In this document: piece by piece, positions 1 through 9,352 of the stretch
Numbering within the stretch: the stretch's first letter is position 1
Layout of the letters: each line of letters opens with the position of its first letter
Source: CAZTWC01 sp964617105 [NCBI: uncultured Myxococcia bacterium]
Lineage (GTDB): Bacteria; CAZTWC01
DNA: 53,507 bases
Direction of reading: 5' to 3'
NCBI GenBank assembly: GCA_964617105.1
Contig: CAZTWC010000003.1
Location: 1 to 53,507 of the forward strand
Notes under the pieces: generated by a model
Databases searched by the model: none
What the model was told of the DNA's origin: nothing
The model's input: the letters and a program-made list of their open reading frames with translations, nothing else
Made by a program: the position numbers and the translations under genes

Positions 1-1
1 G

Positions 2-481
2 CGGTTGCAATGGTCCAAAGTTTTCTATATAAATTTAGGCGTCCGGGAGGGCAAACTATCTTCCCCTGGACCAGGAAATTTTCACTGGATCTATTTTCCG
101 GAGCCCCAATATTCTTTTTACCGGGTAGGCAGTTATTCCAACGTGATGCCATCCATGGCGCCGGCTGGTTGTTCATCTTACTACCTGGAATTTTCTCTGC
201 CCCGGGACAAAAATATAACCGTAAAAAGAAACGATATTCTGAAACAATTGACTAAACTAAATATTCTAGGACCTGAAGACCAGGTGCAAGTCTGGGATGA
301 AGGGATAATCGATTATGCCTATGTTATCCCCGATATGGAGTATAAACAGATTCGGGAAGAGATCTTGTCATACTTAAGAGGTTTCAATATCATACCATTA
401 GGGCGATACGGCGCCTGGTGTTACTCCTCTATAGAAGATTCACTGCTGGAGGGCAGAGAGGTGGCTGAATCTTGCCGATAA
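2..481 (+). CDS. FAD-dependent oxidoreductase, C-terminal part (5' truncated)
   Basis: The reading frame is open from the window edge, so this is only the last 159 residues or so; a TTG at position 5 is not a believable start. The segment around FHWIYFPEPQYSFYRVG and the later GRYGAWCYSSIEDSLLEGRE resembles the C-terminal part of FAD/NAD(P)-binding amine-oxidase or protoporphyrinogen-oxidase-like proteins that sit in polysaccharide clusters. The GxWxYSSIEDS stretch would close over the flavin. The stop codon overlaps the start of the following glycosyltransferase, so the two are probably co-translated and may share a glycan or glycolipid pathway. The dinucleotide-binding N-terminus lies outside the window, so the family call is moderate. 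Confidence 0.6.
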   Translation, partial: RLQWSKVFYINLGVREGKLSSPGPGNFHWIYFPEPQYSFYRVGSYSNVMPSMAPAGCSSYYLEFSLPRDKNITVKRNDILKQLTKLNILGPEDQVQVWDEGIIDYAYVIPDMEYKQIREEILSYLRGFNIIPLGRYGAWCYSSIEDSLLEGREVAESCR

Positions 482-1179
482 AAAAACCCGAAATCAGCAT
501 AGTTATTCCCGTATATAATGAAGAGGCTATTGTCGAGAGTGCCTTGCAGGATTTGGTTAAGAAATTAACCAGGCTGGATATATCTTTTGAAATTTTGGTG
601 GCGGAAAATGGATCCAGCGACCAAACGCCGACAATTTTGGCTACTCTGTCAAAAATGGAGAAGCGAATTAGGTTCATTAACTTACCGTTGCCCAATTATG
701 GTATGGCTATGAAAGAGGGAATTTTGCAAGCCCGGGGCCAATTTGTGATCTGTGATGAGATCGACCTGGGTGATATCGAATTTTACCAAAGGGCTCTGCA
801 AATATTGACACCTGGAGACTGCCAACTGGTTATCGGCTCAAAAATGCTGCCCGGTTCTCGGGACTGCCGGCCTTTCCGCCGGCATTTCGCCACCTGGACT
901 ATAAACACCCTGCTCAGAATATTTCTTGGTTTTGAAGGCACCGACACCCACGGGTTAAAAGCGTTCAACCGGAGGGCTATTTTACCGGTAGTAAACTTGT
1001 GCCAGGTGGACAAGGATCTTTTTGCCTCGGAGATGGTTATTCGCAGCCAGAAGATGGAGATCCCCTGGCGGGAAATCCCCATCAAGGTGGAGGAGAAACG
1101 CCCCCCCTCCATTGATCTGTTGCACCGGGTGCCCAATGTCCTGCATAACCTGGTGAAATTAATTAAGATTTTCCGATAA
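472..1179 (+). CDS. GT2 family glycosyltransferase
   Basis: A 235-residue GT-A fold transferase. It opens with the classic ISIVIPVYNEE strand and turn at residues 8-18, followed by AENGSSDQT (about 44-52), the nucleotide-sugar-binding part. The usual DxD metal site is represented by an acidic CDEIDLGD stretch near residue 92. It has no C-terminal membrane helices, unlike DPMS/GtrB-type enzymes, so it is probably cytosolic or peripheral. The start is a TTG that overlaps the upstream stop codon by 10 bases, with AGAGAGG as a plausible ribosome site. The likely role is sugar transfer to a lipid or polysaccharide, in one transcript with the preceding oxidoreductase. The acceptor cannot be read from sequence. 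Confidence 0.8.
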   Translation: MPIKKPEISIVIPVYNEEAIVESALQDLVKKLTRLDISFEILVAENGSSDQTPTILATLSKMEKRIRFINLPLPNYGMAMKEGILQARGQFVICDEIDLGDIEFYQRALQILTPGDCQLVIGSKMLPGSRDCRPFRRHFATWTINTLLRIFLGFEGTDTHGLKAFNRRAILPVVNLCQVDKDLFASEMVIRSQKMEIPWREIPIKVEEKRPPSIDLLHRVPNVLHNLVKLIKIFR

Positions 1180-1193
1180 ACCTCTCTTTTTAA

Positions 1194-1222
1194 TTGACGT
1201 ATGATAAAAATATAGATATACA
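1194..1222 (+). promoter_or_regulatory. Predicted sigma70-type promoter for the CBS gene
   Basis: TTGACG at 1194-1199, a 17-base spacer and TATACA at 1217-1222. It lies just after the stop of the glycosyltransferase and predicts a leader of about 90 bases before the CBS-domain gene. Confidence 0.5.
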
Positions 1223-1318
1223 TTGTTAACATGTTTGATGTTTGATCCCTGATTGGAGTCGAGGAGATAAATAAATTTCCAGATGAACATAGGTTAGTTT
1301 ATTGGGAGGATGAAGAGG

Positions 1319-1855
1319 ATGCCAGAACTTGATACTATCATTGTGGGGGAAATAATGGTCCCCCTGGAAAAATATCCTCATATCTATGATACCGCCACCC
1401 TCAAAGAAGCCATCAAAGTAATAAAAGACGCTGAACTAGAAGTGAATGGAATTCGGTCTCTGGCCAGAATGGTGCTGGTTTTTGATTCTCAAAACCGCCT
1501 GGAGGGTTTGCTGCGGCGGCGGGACATCATGAAAGGGCTGGAACCTGAGTTTTTACGTATGAAGCCTATTCAATACCGAAAAAAACTCTTTGGAATCAGA
1601 ATGGATCCTAACCTGGCCGTGCTGTCACAGCCGAACCTGAAAGAACGGATAAAAGAAAGGTCAATGACCAAAGTAAGTGAAGTTATCCGTCCCATAGTCC
1701 AAACCGTTAACTACGGCGATAACTTGCTGAAAGTTATTTACGAGATGGTGGATAACAATATCAGCCTGCTGCCAGTAATGGACAAAGACAGGGTGGTGGG
1801 AGTTGCCCGCAGTGTCGATGCTTTTTCCGAACTGGTTAAGTTGTTAGAAGAATAG
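1319..1855 (+). CDS. CBS-pair domain protein
   Basis: A protein of about 178 residues that is little more than two CBS motifs. The first spans roughly residues 8-75 (VGEIMVPLEKYPHI to LLRRRDIM), the second roughly 120-178 (VSEVIRPIVQTV to VVGVARSVDAF). Bateman modules usually sense adenine nucleotides. An ATG at 1310 is also in frame, but the GGGAGGA at 1304-1310 runs into it, whereas it is 8 bases from the ATG at 1319, which I prefer. The next gene on the same strand is an SLC13-type transporter 108 bases on, so this protein may report energy status to that transporter; that is inference. Confidence 0.8.
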   Translation: MPELDTIIVGEIMVPLEKYPHIYDTATLKEAIKVIKDAELEVNGIRSLARMVLVFDSQNRLEGLLRRRDIMKGLEPEFLRMKPIQYRKKLFGIRMDPNLAVLSQPNLKERIKERSMTKVSEVIRPIVQTVNYGDNLLKVIYEMVDNNISLLPVMDKDRVVGVARSVDAFSELVKLLEE

Positions 1856-1963
1856 TAGTAGAAGTTTTTTATAAAAGGAAGCCCCCAACCTGTAGCCCTT
1901 TGAGTCGATTTTACCTGCATATCTGCGGAACATGATTTAAAGGTTATCATCTTAGGAGCACCA

Positions 1964-3475
1964 ATGAGTATACCGCAATCTAATCCCCCCTCCTACGGAC
2001 CGTCCAGCACCCGTCTACATATTACCATCAAGAAATTTAATTGGAAAAAGATAATTTTTACCCTGCTGGGGCTTTTCCTGTTTTCAGTGGTCTACTTCTC
2101 CTCTCCCTGGGACCCGGCCGTGGATCCAAAGGGAGCCCAGTTTCATCTGACTTATGAAGGCCAAGCAGCTTTGGCCCTGTTTTTGCTGGCTGCCACCTGG
2201 TGGGTTTTTGAGGTTATCCCCATCGGCATCACCAGTATCACTATCGGGGTGGTACAAGCTCTGTTTTTAATTCGCCCGGCAAAAGCAGCCTTTACCGATT
2301 TTATGGCCCCTTCGGTGTGGTTTATTTTTGGCTCTCTGGTAATAGGAATTGTTTTTACCAAGACAGGTCTTACCCGGCGCCTGGCCTACAAAATGCTCGC
2401 CCTGGTGGGTGAAAAGACCAGCATGATCTACCTGGGTTGTTTTATTATAACTTCGGCTTTGACCCTGATCATGGCCCACACCGCGGTGGCAGCCACTATT
2501 TTCCCTTTGCTTTTGGCGGTTAACGATTTGTACAAGGATCACGATGGACCCACCAAATTTGGAAAAGGACTGTTTATGGGCATGGCCTTCGTGGCCGGAG
2601 CCGGCAGTATTATCACTTTGCTGGGGGCGGCTCGGGGAGCGGTGGCCCTCGGTTTTTACAAAAAAATCACCGGTGTTGACATCAGTTTTTTCGGCCTCAC
2701 CTACTACATGCTGCCCATAGGCGTTTTAATGACTTTTTTGCTCTGGGGCTTTTTTATGGTGATATACCGTCCAGAAAAGAGCACCATCCCGGGATTGCGG
2801 GAACGGGCCAGGCGGCTTTATGCCAACCTGGGTCCGATTACCAAAACCGAAATTGGCGCCCTGGTGATAGTGTTCGCCGCCATTGCCACCCTGGGATTGC
2901 GCTCCTTTATTCCGGCTTTAAAGCCTCTGGACAAATCGGCCATAATCCTTTTGACCACTATCCTGTTTTATATCTTTAATATTCTCACCCTGGAAGATCT
3001 GGAAGAGGTGCCCTGGAATATTATCCTCCTTTTTGGCGGAGCCATGAGTATCGGTTTTTGCCTCTGGCAAACCGGGGCGGCCAAATGGCTGGCAGTTAAC
3101 TGGCTAGACCTGTTCAAAGACGCCCATTGGTTTGTCTTTATTATGTCCATCGCCTTTTTTGTGCTGATAATGACCAACCTGATTATGAATGTGGCAGCCA
3201 TCGCCATCTCCCTGCCGGTAGCCCTGGTGATTGCACCATATCTGGGTGTAGCGCCGGAAGTTATCCTCTTTTGCGCTCTGGTTACCGCCGGTATGCCCTT
3301 TTTACTCCTGGTGGGAGCCGCGCCTAATGCCATTGCCTATGAGAGCAAGCAATTCACCTCCGGCGAATTTTTCCTGGTGGGAATCCCGGCCAGTATATTG
3401 TTGATGGTGGTTTTGGGCATTTTCGTCTACTTTATCTGGCCTCTAATGGGGATGCCTATCTTGAGTGGCCATTGA
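1964..3475 (+). CDS. SLC13/DASS family sodium:anion symporter
   Basis: A 503-residue polytopic membrane protein with about twelve hydrophobic segments after a short polar N-terminus. The segment AALALFLLAATWWVFEVIPIGITS near residues 70-93 and the late VTAGMPFLLLVGAAPNAIAYESK with its small-residue run are typical of the divalent-anion:Na+ symporter family, which imports dicarboxylates, sulfate or related anions across the inner membrane. The length matches the family. The start is well placed behind TTAGGAGC. Substrate cannot be told; dicarboxylate or sulfate are the usual choices. It follows a CBS-pair gene that may regulate it. Confidence 0.85.
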   Translation: MSIPQSNPPSYGPSSTRLHITIKKFNWKKIIFTLLGLFLFSVVYFSSPWDPAVDPKGAQFHLTYEGQAALALFLLAATWWVFEVIPIGITSITIGVVQALFLIRPAKAAFTDFMAPSVWFIFGSLVIGIVFTKTGLTRRLAYKMLALVGEKTSMIYLGCFIITSALTLIMAHTAVAATIFPLLLAVNDLYKDHDGPTKFGKGLFMGMAFVAGAGSIITLLGAARGAVALGFYKKITGVDISFFGLTYYMLPIGVLMTFLLWGFFMVIYRPEKSTIPGLRERARRLYANLGPITKTEIGALVIVFAAIATLGLRSFIPALKPLDKSAIILLTTILFYIFNILTLEDLEEVPWNIILLFGGAMSIGFCLWQTGAAKWLAVNWLDLFKDAHWFVFIMSIAFFVLIMTNLIMNVAAIAISLPVALVIAPYLGVAPEVILFCALVTAGMPFLLLVGAAPNAIAYESKQFTSGEFFLVGIPASILLMVVLGIFVYFIWPLMGMPILSGH

Positions 3476-3831
3476 TATAATTGCCTTCAGACGCCGCCCC
3501 CGACAAAAATTTACTTCCAGCCCCACTTGACCTCGCAAAAGTTTAATTTCAACTAATACCTGCTATTATTAACTCCTGAGCAACAGAAAACCCTACAACT
3601 TCGCATTATTTATTATCACTATCACTTACTTTACAATAATTCATGCGGGTATTTTATCCAGCCCCGTCCCAATACCTAAAAATATCCAGAAAACTACTGG
3701 CAAATATCATCACGGTATGATATTATATCACCGCATTCATTGAATAGCATTAATTAGTTGTGCCCGGTCGTCTTATATGGCCACTTTGACCTTTTCCAGT
3801 AATCTCCTGGGATTGCTGAAAGGATGTTATT
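3476..3831. other. Intergenic region with an operator-like palindrome
   Basis: There is no convincing open frame in these 356 bases. The stretch is AT-rich. It holds a perfect 13-base palindrome, TGATAT-T-ATATCA at 3718-3730, framed by CGG and CCG. This could be an operator for the histidine kinase gene that starts at 3832. No clear -35/-10 pair and no strong terminator were found. Confidence 0.35.
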
Positions 3832-6324
3832 ATGGAAAATATAGTTATTATCGATGATGAAAAAGTGATTCAGGAAACCCTGTTAGTCTCACTAAAAGAT
3901 AACGGGTGGAATATTCACACTGCCGCTAATGGTAAAGATGGGCTGGAACTCATTGCCCAAACTCAGGCCCAGTTGGCGATAATTGATTACAAATTACCCG
4001 ATATAGATGGGATATCTTTGCTAAAAAAAGCCCGGGAAACATCGAAAGATATTGAGGTAATTCTCTTGACCGGGGTTGGCGGTGTGGATACCGCCATCAG
4101 TGCGCTCCGGGCCGGGGCTTACGATTATTTACAAAAACCCATGGATATCGATGAGATCCGTATTATAATACAGCGGGCTCTGGAAAAAATATCGTTGGCA
4201 AGGCAGAGCAAATCTCATACCGATGAATTAGATACAAAGGTTTTCGAATTGCAGGAGATGGTTAAACTACGCGACCAGGAGATTAAAATTCGTCTGCAGA
4301 CCGAGGAAAAACTGCGCCGTAACCGGGAAGATTACCGCCTTCTGCTGGAAAATGTACCTGATGTGATTTTTACCCTGGATGCCGATGGAATCTTTACCAC
4401 CATAAACAATTATGGCCTGGAGATAATGGGATATCACCATTTTGAACTTATTGACCACCATTTTTTACAGGTGGTGCACCCCGATGACCTGGATGAGGTT
4501 GGCTTTATTTTCAAAAAAGCCTTTCAGGAGAACATTGTTCCACCCAGGGATTTTCGTTTTCGTATAGTTAATAAAGATTGGAATATTATCTGGATTTCTC
4601 TCAACACCAGCATCACACATGACAAACAAAACAAAATCACGCAATTACTGGGGGTGGCCAGGGATATAACCATGCAAAAACGGCTGGCGGATGAATTTCA
4701 ACTGGCCCGGGATGAGGCGGAAAAGGCCAACCAGGCCAAAAGTGGATTTTTAACTCAAATGAGCCACGAGTTAAGATCTCCAACGAGCACGATTATCGGC
4801 ATGGCCGACCTGTTGCGGGAAACCAGTTTGACCGGAGAGCAGCAGCGCTACATCACCAATTTTCAAAGTGCCGCCGAAAACCTGCTGGCCATTATCAACG
4901 ATTTTTTAGACCTCTCCAAAATCGATACGGAAAAGTTGGAGTTGGAGCAAATCGACTTTGACCTGAATGAATTGATAGAGCAAATCATCGATATAATGGC
5001 CATAAAAATCGATAACCAAAATATTGAATTGACCCACCATATTGCCCCATCTGTGCCAGGTTGGCTGCGAGGCGATCCAGCCAGATTGCGGCAAGTGCTG
5101 GTAAACCTGATTGACAACGCCATAAAATTTACTGAGGAGGGATCAATTTCACTAGAGGTGCAAATCCATAACCTTGAGCAGGAAAAAGAGCTATCTTCTG
5201 GCCCCCAGGTTTCAGAAGAGGAAAAAAGCGCTGGAAAGATGATGATTAGCTTAAGTGTGCAGGATACAGGAATTGGGATTGCCGCGAAAAATATCGATAA
5301 AATATTTACCCCCTTTACCCAGGAAAAAAGTTCCGTTAGCAGGAAGTATGGCGGCACCGGGCTGGGCTTGAATATCTGCCAGCAACTGGTGAAACTGATG
5401 GGCGGAAAAATATGGGTGGAGAGCCACCTTAATCAGGGGACTAAATTTATCTTTACCGTGCAAATGGAAAACTCCCTTCAGAAGGACAAAATTACCTCCG
5501 CAGAAATCAAGCCCCTGGCAGGGAAAAAAGCGTTAGTAGTGGGCAGAAACAGCAATATCCGGAGGCAACTTAAAGAGATGCTCACCCAATGGGGCTTGCT
5601 GGTCAGTGAAAAAGAACGGCTTTTTAGCTGCCCCCAGAAAATAAAGATGGCAAAACAAAAGGGCGACCCCTTTGATTTCCTGATAGCCGATGTACGCTCT
5701 ATGGGTCGAGACGCCTTTAAAATCTGCCAAGATCTTGAACTAAAAACTATACTGATCTTCCCGTTGCGCCACCGCAAAGATGATTTAACCAAGGCGTCTA
5801 ATCACGAATTACCTTACCTGATCAAACCGTTGCGGCAAGAACCGCTAAGAAGAGCCTTATTGGGGGATAGCAGTGGACAAAAAGAAGGTAACGCACTTTC
5901 AGAAATGGTAAAAACGAAAAAACTGGCGCCCCTACCGCTAAAAACTCTGAAAATTTTACTGATAGAGGACTCCGAGGACAACCGTAACTTGTTAAAGACC
6001 TTTTTAAAGAAAACTCCCCACCAGGTGGAGATGGCCATAAATGGAAAACAGGGGGTGGAAAAATTCCAGGCAGACCGGTTCGATCTAGTGCTGATGGATA
6101 TACAGATGCCGCTGATGGACGGTTATGAAGCCACCAAAAAAATCAGAAAATTAGAATCCCAACAAAAGCATGAACCAACTCCCATTATAGCTCTTACTGC
6201 TCACGCCTTAAAAGAGATGGTGGATAAAAGTTTGCGGGTCGGATGCAGCGCCCATTTGACCAAACCACTAAAAAAGAAACAATTCTTATCGGTTATCGCA
6301 GAGTATGCCCGCACCAATTCTTAA
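3832..6324 (+). CDS. Soluble hybrid histidine kinase (REC-PAS-HisKA-HATPase-REC-REC)
   Basis: 830 residues without membrane segments. An N-terminal receiver carries the acidic pair DD8-9 and the phosphoacceptor D52 in IIDYKLPDIDG. A coiled linker (about 125-165) leads to a PAS domain (about 165-282). The HisKA block has H312 in MSHELRSP, followed by the HATPase with DNAIKF (N box), DTGIGI (G1) and GGTGLGL (G2). A second receiver at about 560-675 keeps LIADVRS but has VVGRNS where the acidic pair should be, so it is probably degenerate. The last receiver (about 700-828) is complete, with LIEDSEDN and LVLMDIQMP. The start is supported by AAAGGATG. It probably runs a cytoplasmic phosphorelay; the input signal is unknown. 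Confidence 0.9.
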   Translation: MENIVIIDDEKVIQETLLVSLKDNGWNIHTAANGKDGLELIAQTQAQLAIIDYKLPDIDGISLLKKARETSKDIEVILLTGVGGVDTAISALRAGAYDYLQKPMDIDEIRIIIQRALEKISLARQSKSHTDELDTKVFELQEMVKLRDQEIKIRLQTEEKLRRNREDYRLLLENVPDVIFTLDADGIFTTINNYGLEIMGYHHFELIDHHFLQVVHPDDLDEVGFIFKKAFQENIVPPRDFRFRIVNKDWNIIWISLNTSITHDKQNKITQLLGVARDITMQKRLADEFQLARDEAEKANQAKSGFLTQMSHELRSPTSTIIGMADLLRETSLTGEQQRYITNFQSAAENLLAIINDFLDLSKIDTEKLELEQIDFDLNELIEQIIDIMAIKIDNQNIELTHHIAPSVPGWLRGDPARLRQVLVNLIDNAIKFTEEGSISLEVQIHNLEQEKELSSGPQVSEEEKSAGKMMISLSVQDTGIGIAAKNIDKIFTPFTQEKSSVSRKYGGTGLGLNICQQLVKLMGGKIWVESHLNQGTKFIFTVQMENSLQKDKITSAEIKPLAGKKALVVGRNSNIRRQLKEMLTQWGLLVSEKERLFSCPQKIKMAKQKGDPFDFLIADVRSMGRDAFKICQDLELKTILIFPLRHRKDDLTKASNHELPYLIKPLRQEPLRRALLGDSSGQKEGNALSEMVKTKKLAPLPLKTLKILLIEDSEDNRNLLKTFLKKTPHQVEMAINGKQGVEKFQADRFDLVLMDIQMPLMDGYEATKKIRKLESQQKHEPTPIIALTAHALKEMVDKSLRVGCSAHLTKPLKKKQFLSVIAEYARTNS

Positions 6325-6381
6325 TTAGTCTGGTTCCTGTCTGAGAAAAACTTAATAAATCTTACTTCCCCTCTGGAATAT

Positions 6382-6410
6382 TTGACAAACTTTTTTTGTT
6401 ATCTTAATGT
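6382..6410 (+). promoter_or_regulatory. Predicted sigma70-type promoter of the moxR-bat operon
   Basis: A perfect TTGACA at 6382-6387, a 17-base spacer and TAATGT at 6405-6410. It predicts a leader of roughly 40 bases before moxR at 6459, whose ribosome site is GGGAGAG. Confidence 0.6.
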
Positions 6411-6458
6411 CTATCTCTAATATATTAACAACTCAAACACCTATCCCGGGAGAGATAT

Positions 6459-7448
6459 ATGGAAAACAGTATCCAGGCTATCAACGAAATGGTTATATCG
6501 GAAAGCCAATTTGTGGACAAACTGAGCCGCGAGATAGGCAAAGTGATTGTGGGGCAAAAATACCTGGTGGAAAGAGTTATAGTGGCGGTTCTGTGCGGCG
6601 GACATCTACTGGTAGAAGGGGTGCCGGGCCTGGCCAAGACTCTGGCTATTAAAACTGTAGCCCAGGCAGTAAAAGTTGATTTTAAACGGATCCAATTCAC
6701 CCCCGATCTGCTGCCCGCCGACATTATCGGCACCATGATTTTTAATCAGAAGAGCAGTGAATTTACCCCTAATCTGGGGCCGATTTTCACCAATTTTGTG
6801 CTGGCCGATGAGATTAACCGGGCTCCGGCCAAAGTGCAGTCCGCCCTGTTGGAAGCCATGCAGGAGAGGCAAGTCACCATTGCTGAAAAGAGCTACCAAT
6901 TACCAAACCCCTTTATGGTGATGGCCACCCAAAATCCCATTGAGCAAGAGGGGACCTATCCTTTACCCGAGGCTCAGGTGGACCGGTTTATGCTTAAGGT
7001 AAAAATCGGGTACCCCAGCCGGGAAGAGGAGAAGCAGATCATGGAGCGTTGGGCAATAGATCAAAATATCGAGGTGGAACCGGTGATCTCAGCCCAGGAG
7101 ATCCTCCAGGCCCGCAAGGTGGTGGAGCAGATTTATGTAGATGAAAAGATCAAGAACTATATCGTTGACCTGGTAATGGCCAGTCGCTATCCCGCCCAAT
7201 ATAAACTCACCTCTTTAGAGGGGATGCTCGAATACGGCGCTTCGCCGCGAGCCACCCTTTACTTGAATATGGCGGCCCGGGCCCACGCCTTTTTGCGCCA
7301 CCGGGGCTTTGTCACCCCGGAAGATATTAAAGCGGTAGGGCTGGACGTGCTAAGACACCGGGTGATTCCCACCTACGAGGCAGAAGCGGAAGAGATGAGC
7401 ACCGACCAGATTGTGGAGACCATTTTCCAGGGGGTAGAGGTGCCCTGA
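6459..7448 (+). CDS. MoxR-type AAA+ ATPase
   Basis: A 329-residue AAA+ ATPase of the MoxR branch. Walker A is GVPGLAKT at residues 54-61 and Walker B is FVLADEINRAPAK near 105-117. Also visible are the sensor 1 stretch MVMATQNPIEQEGTYPLPEAQ and ERQVTIAEKSYQLP. MoxR ATPases are chaperone-like and act with VWA-domain proteins, and here the gene leads exactly such a cluster: DUF58, BatD-like, batA, batB, batC and batD. The stop overlaps the next start by one base (7448). It is the first gene of the operon, behind the promoter at 6382-6410. Confidence 0.92.
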   Translation: MENSIQAINEMVISESQFVDKLSREIGKVIVGQKYLVERVIVAVLCGGHLLVEGVPGLAKTLAIKTVAQAVKVDFKRIQFTPDLLPADIIGTMIFNQKSSEFTPNLGPIFTNFVLADEINRAPAKVQSALLEAMQERQVTIAEKSYQLPNPFMVMATQNPIEQEGTYPLPEAQVDRFMLKVKIGYPSREEEKQIMERWAIDQNIEVEPVISAQEILQARKVVEQIYVDEKIKNYIVDLVMASRYPAQYKLTSLEGMLEYGASPRATLYLNMAARAHAFLRHRGFVTPEDIKAVGLDVLRHRVIPTYEAEAEEMSTDQIVETIFQGVEVP

Positions 7449-8353
7449 TGCAAAAATCGCCCTCCAGATTGGCGCTTACCCGGGAGCAGTTGCGCCTGAT
7501 AAAGAAAATTCAGATTACCACTAACCGGATAGTAAACGATAAGTTGGCTGGCTCATACCACTCGGTATTCAAAGGCCGGGGTATGGTTTTCGATAAGGTG
7601 CGCCAATATTATCCAGGTGACGATATCCGCACCATAGACTGGAACGTCACCGCCCGCATGAAAGACCTTTATGTCAAACAGTTTGTGGAAGAGCGGGAAT
7701 TAACCGTGATATTGATGGTGGATGTGTCCGCCTCCGGGCTGTTCGGCAGCGGGCGGCAAAGCAAAGGTGAACTTATGGCTGAACTGGCCGGGCTGCTGGC
7801 TTTTTCCGCTATTAAAAACAACGACCGAGTCGGTTTGCTAGAGTTTTCCAACCAGGTGGAAAATTTTATTGCCCCCAAAAAAGGGGTTAAACATGTGCTA
7901 AGAGTGATCAGCGAAGTGTTAACTGCCAGAGGTCAGGAGAGAGGTACCGATTTTAACGCGCCCCTGGAGTTCTTCTCCAGGATTTACAAACGGCAGGCGG
8001 TGCTGTTTTTGCTCTCTGATTTTTTTTCTGCCATCCCCTTTGAAACCTCGCTGAAATTGGTGGCCCGCAAACACGATCTGGTCCCTATTATGCTCAGCGA
8101 CCCCCTGGAGGTAAATATCCCCCCCCTGGGTATGGTGGATTTTTTGGATGCAGAAACCGGACAGGTAGTAACCGTTGATACCCGGGATCCTTTGGTGAGA
8201 GATTATTTCAAGCAACAAATGGGTAATAACCGGCAGGAGATGGAGACCACTTTCAAACGACTTAGCCTGGACTATATCCATATAAAGACCGAGAAAGATT
8301 ATTTGCCGCCCCTGGTTAATTTTTTCCGCCGCCGGGCCAAGAGAATGTATTAG
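7448..8353 (+). CDS. DUF58 domain protein (MoxR partner)
   Basis: 301 residues. The family signature is clear: FKGRGMVFDKVRQYYPGDDIRTIDWN near residues 42-67, then a VWA-like half with the metal-site motif DVSASG at about 92-97. DUF58 proteins nearly always sit beside MoxR ATPases and are thought to be substrates or adaptors of the chaperone. The gene overlaps moxR by one base, and the next gene follows after 3 bases. It is probably cytosolic, since no membrane segment is seen. Confidence 0.9.
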   Translation: MQKSPSRLALTREQLRLIKKIQITTNRIVNDKLAGSYHSVFKGRGMVFDKVRQYYPGDDIRTIDWNVTARMKDLYVKQFVEERELTVILMVDVSASGLFGSGRQSKGELMAELAGLLAFSAIKNNDRVGLLEFSNQVENFIAPKKGVKHVLRVISEVLTARGQERGTDFNAPLEFFSRIYKRQAVLFLLSDFFSAIPFETSLKLVARKHDLVPIMLSDPLEVNIPPLGMVDFLDAETGQVVTVDTRDPLVRDYFKQQMGNNRQEMETTFKRLSLDYIHIKTEKDYLPPLVNFFRRRAKRMY

Positions 8354-8356
8354 TAT

Positions 8357-9352
8357 ATGTATCGAGTTAAATTACTATTTATATTGGCATTTTCTGCCGC
8401 CACTTTCCTGCTGGCAGGTAGTGGTTTTAAACCGGAACCAGCCCAATTTCAGGTCAAGGGAGGTATCAGTAAACCAGAGGTGTTCCTGGGCGAACCCTTT
8501 GAATTTATCCTCACTATCCGTGGACCCAAAACCGCCACTTTTCAGTGGAACAATGAATCTTACCGCCAGCAGGATAAAGAATTGGGCTCTTTTATAATGT
8601 TGGATAAGCCCTTAAAAACAGTGCTGGAACAGGAAGATATAAAGGAGGAAGTGACCATCTTCAAACTGGTGGCCTATGATTTGGGCAAATTGGAAATTCC
8701 GGAATTTCAAGTTCTACTGAAGGAGGCCGAAGGAGCCGACCAGGTGGAAAAAGCAGGGCCCTTTACCGTAAAAATAGTTTCCGGTTTTAAGCAAGATAAG
8801 CCGCCCCAACTTATAGACATAGCGCCTCAGCGTCAAATCTACTATAAAAACTACCTGCCTCTATATATCCTGGCCGCTATTTTGACCGGATTGCTCCTGT
8901 TTTTTCTAATCCGCCGCATAATTAAAAATAATAGAGGACAAAAAAGGAAAAAAACCAAAAAAGAAGAAAAGCCGTTTATTTTACCGCATCTTAAGGCTCT
9001 GCAAAAATTACAACTGATTATAACTCAGAATTTACTGACTCGGGGGATGTACAGGGAATATTTCGACGCCATCTCCGATACGGTTCGGGAATATTTAGGC
9101 GCTCTTTATCAATTGGACGCCCTGGAGATGACCTCTACTGAACTGCTCTTTACGTTGTCAGCCCGGCCCACTCCAGGGCTGGACTACCATAAAACCCAAT
9201 TTTTACTCTTTGAAAGTGATATGGTAAAATTTGCCAAAAATATCCCCTCCCAGCAGACTTGTTCCCAGGTGTTGGACTATGCCTTTAATATTGTGGAGTC
9301 CACCAGGAGCAATTTCGAGAAAACAGTGACAAGGGTGGAGGCAAAAAGATGA
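8357..9352 (+). CDS. BatD/DUF4381-like membrane protein of the Bat operon
   Basis: 331 residues. It has a signal peptide or N-terminal helix (about 4-22), a beta-rich periplasmic segment with VKGGISKPEVFLGEPFEFIL, a single membrane helix at about 168-190 (YLPLYILAAILTGLLLFFLI) and a basic cytoplasmic part that starts with a Lys-rich run and ends in a helical domain with GMYREYFDAISDTVREYLG. This is the architecture of DUF4381 or short BatD-like proteins found between DUF58 and BatA in Bat clusters. Its stop overlaps the batA start by 4 bases. Exact role unknown; it presumably anchors the VWA complex in the inner membrane. Confidence 0.7.
   Translation: MYRVKLLFILAFSAATFLLAGSGFKPEPAQFQVKGGISKPEVFLGEPFEFILTIRGPKTATFQWNNESYRQQDKELGSFIMLDKPLKTVLEQEDIKEEVTIFKLVAYDLGKLEIPEFQVLLKEAEGADQVEKAGPFTVKIVSGFKQDKPPQLIDIAPQRQIYYKNYLPLYILAAILTGLLLFFLIRRIIKNNRGQKRKKTKKEEKPFILPHLKALQKLQLIITQNLLTRGMYREYFDAISDTVREYLGALYQLDALEMTSTELLFTLSARPTPGLDYHKTQFLLFESDMVKFAKNIPSQQTCSQVLDYAFNIVESTRSNFEKTVTRVEAKR

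Noticed and set aside
3785-3825. TTGACC at 3787 as promoter of the hybrid kinase
   Set aside because: No acceptable -10 box at the right distance.
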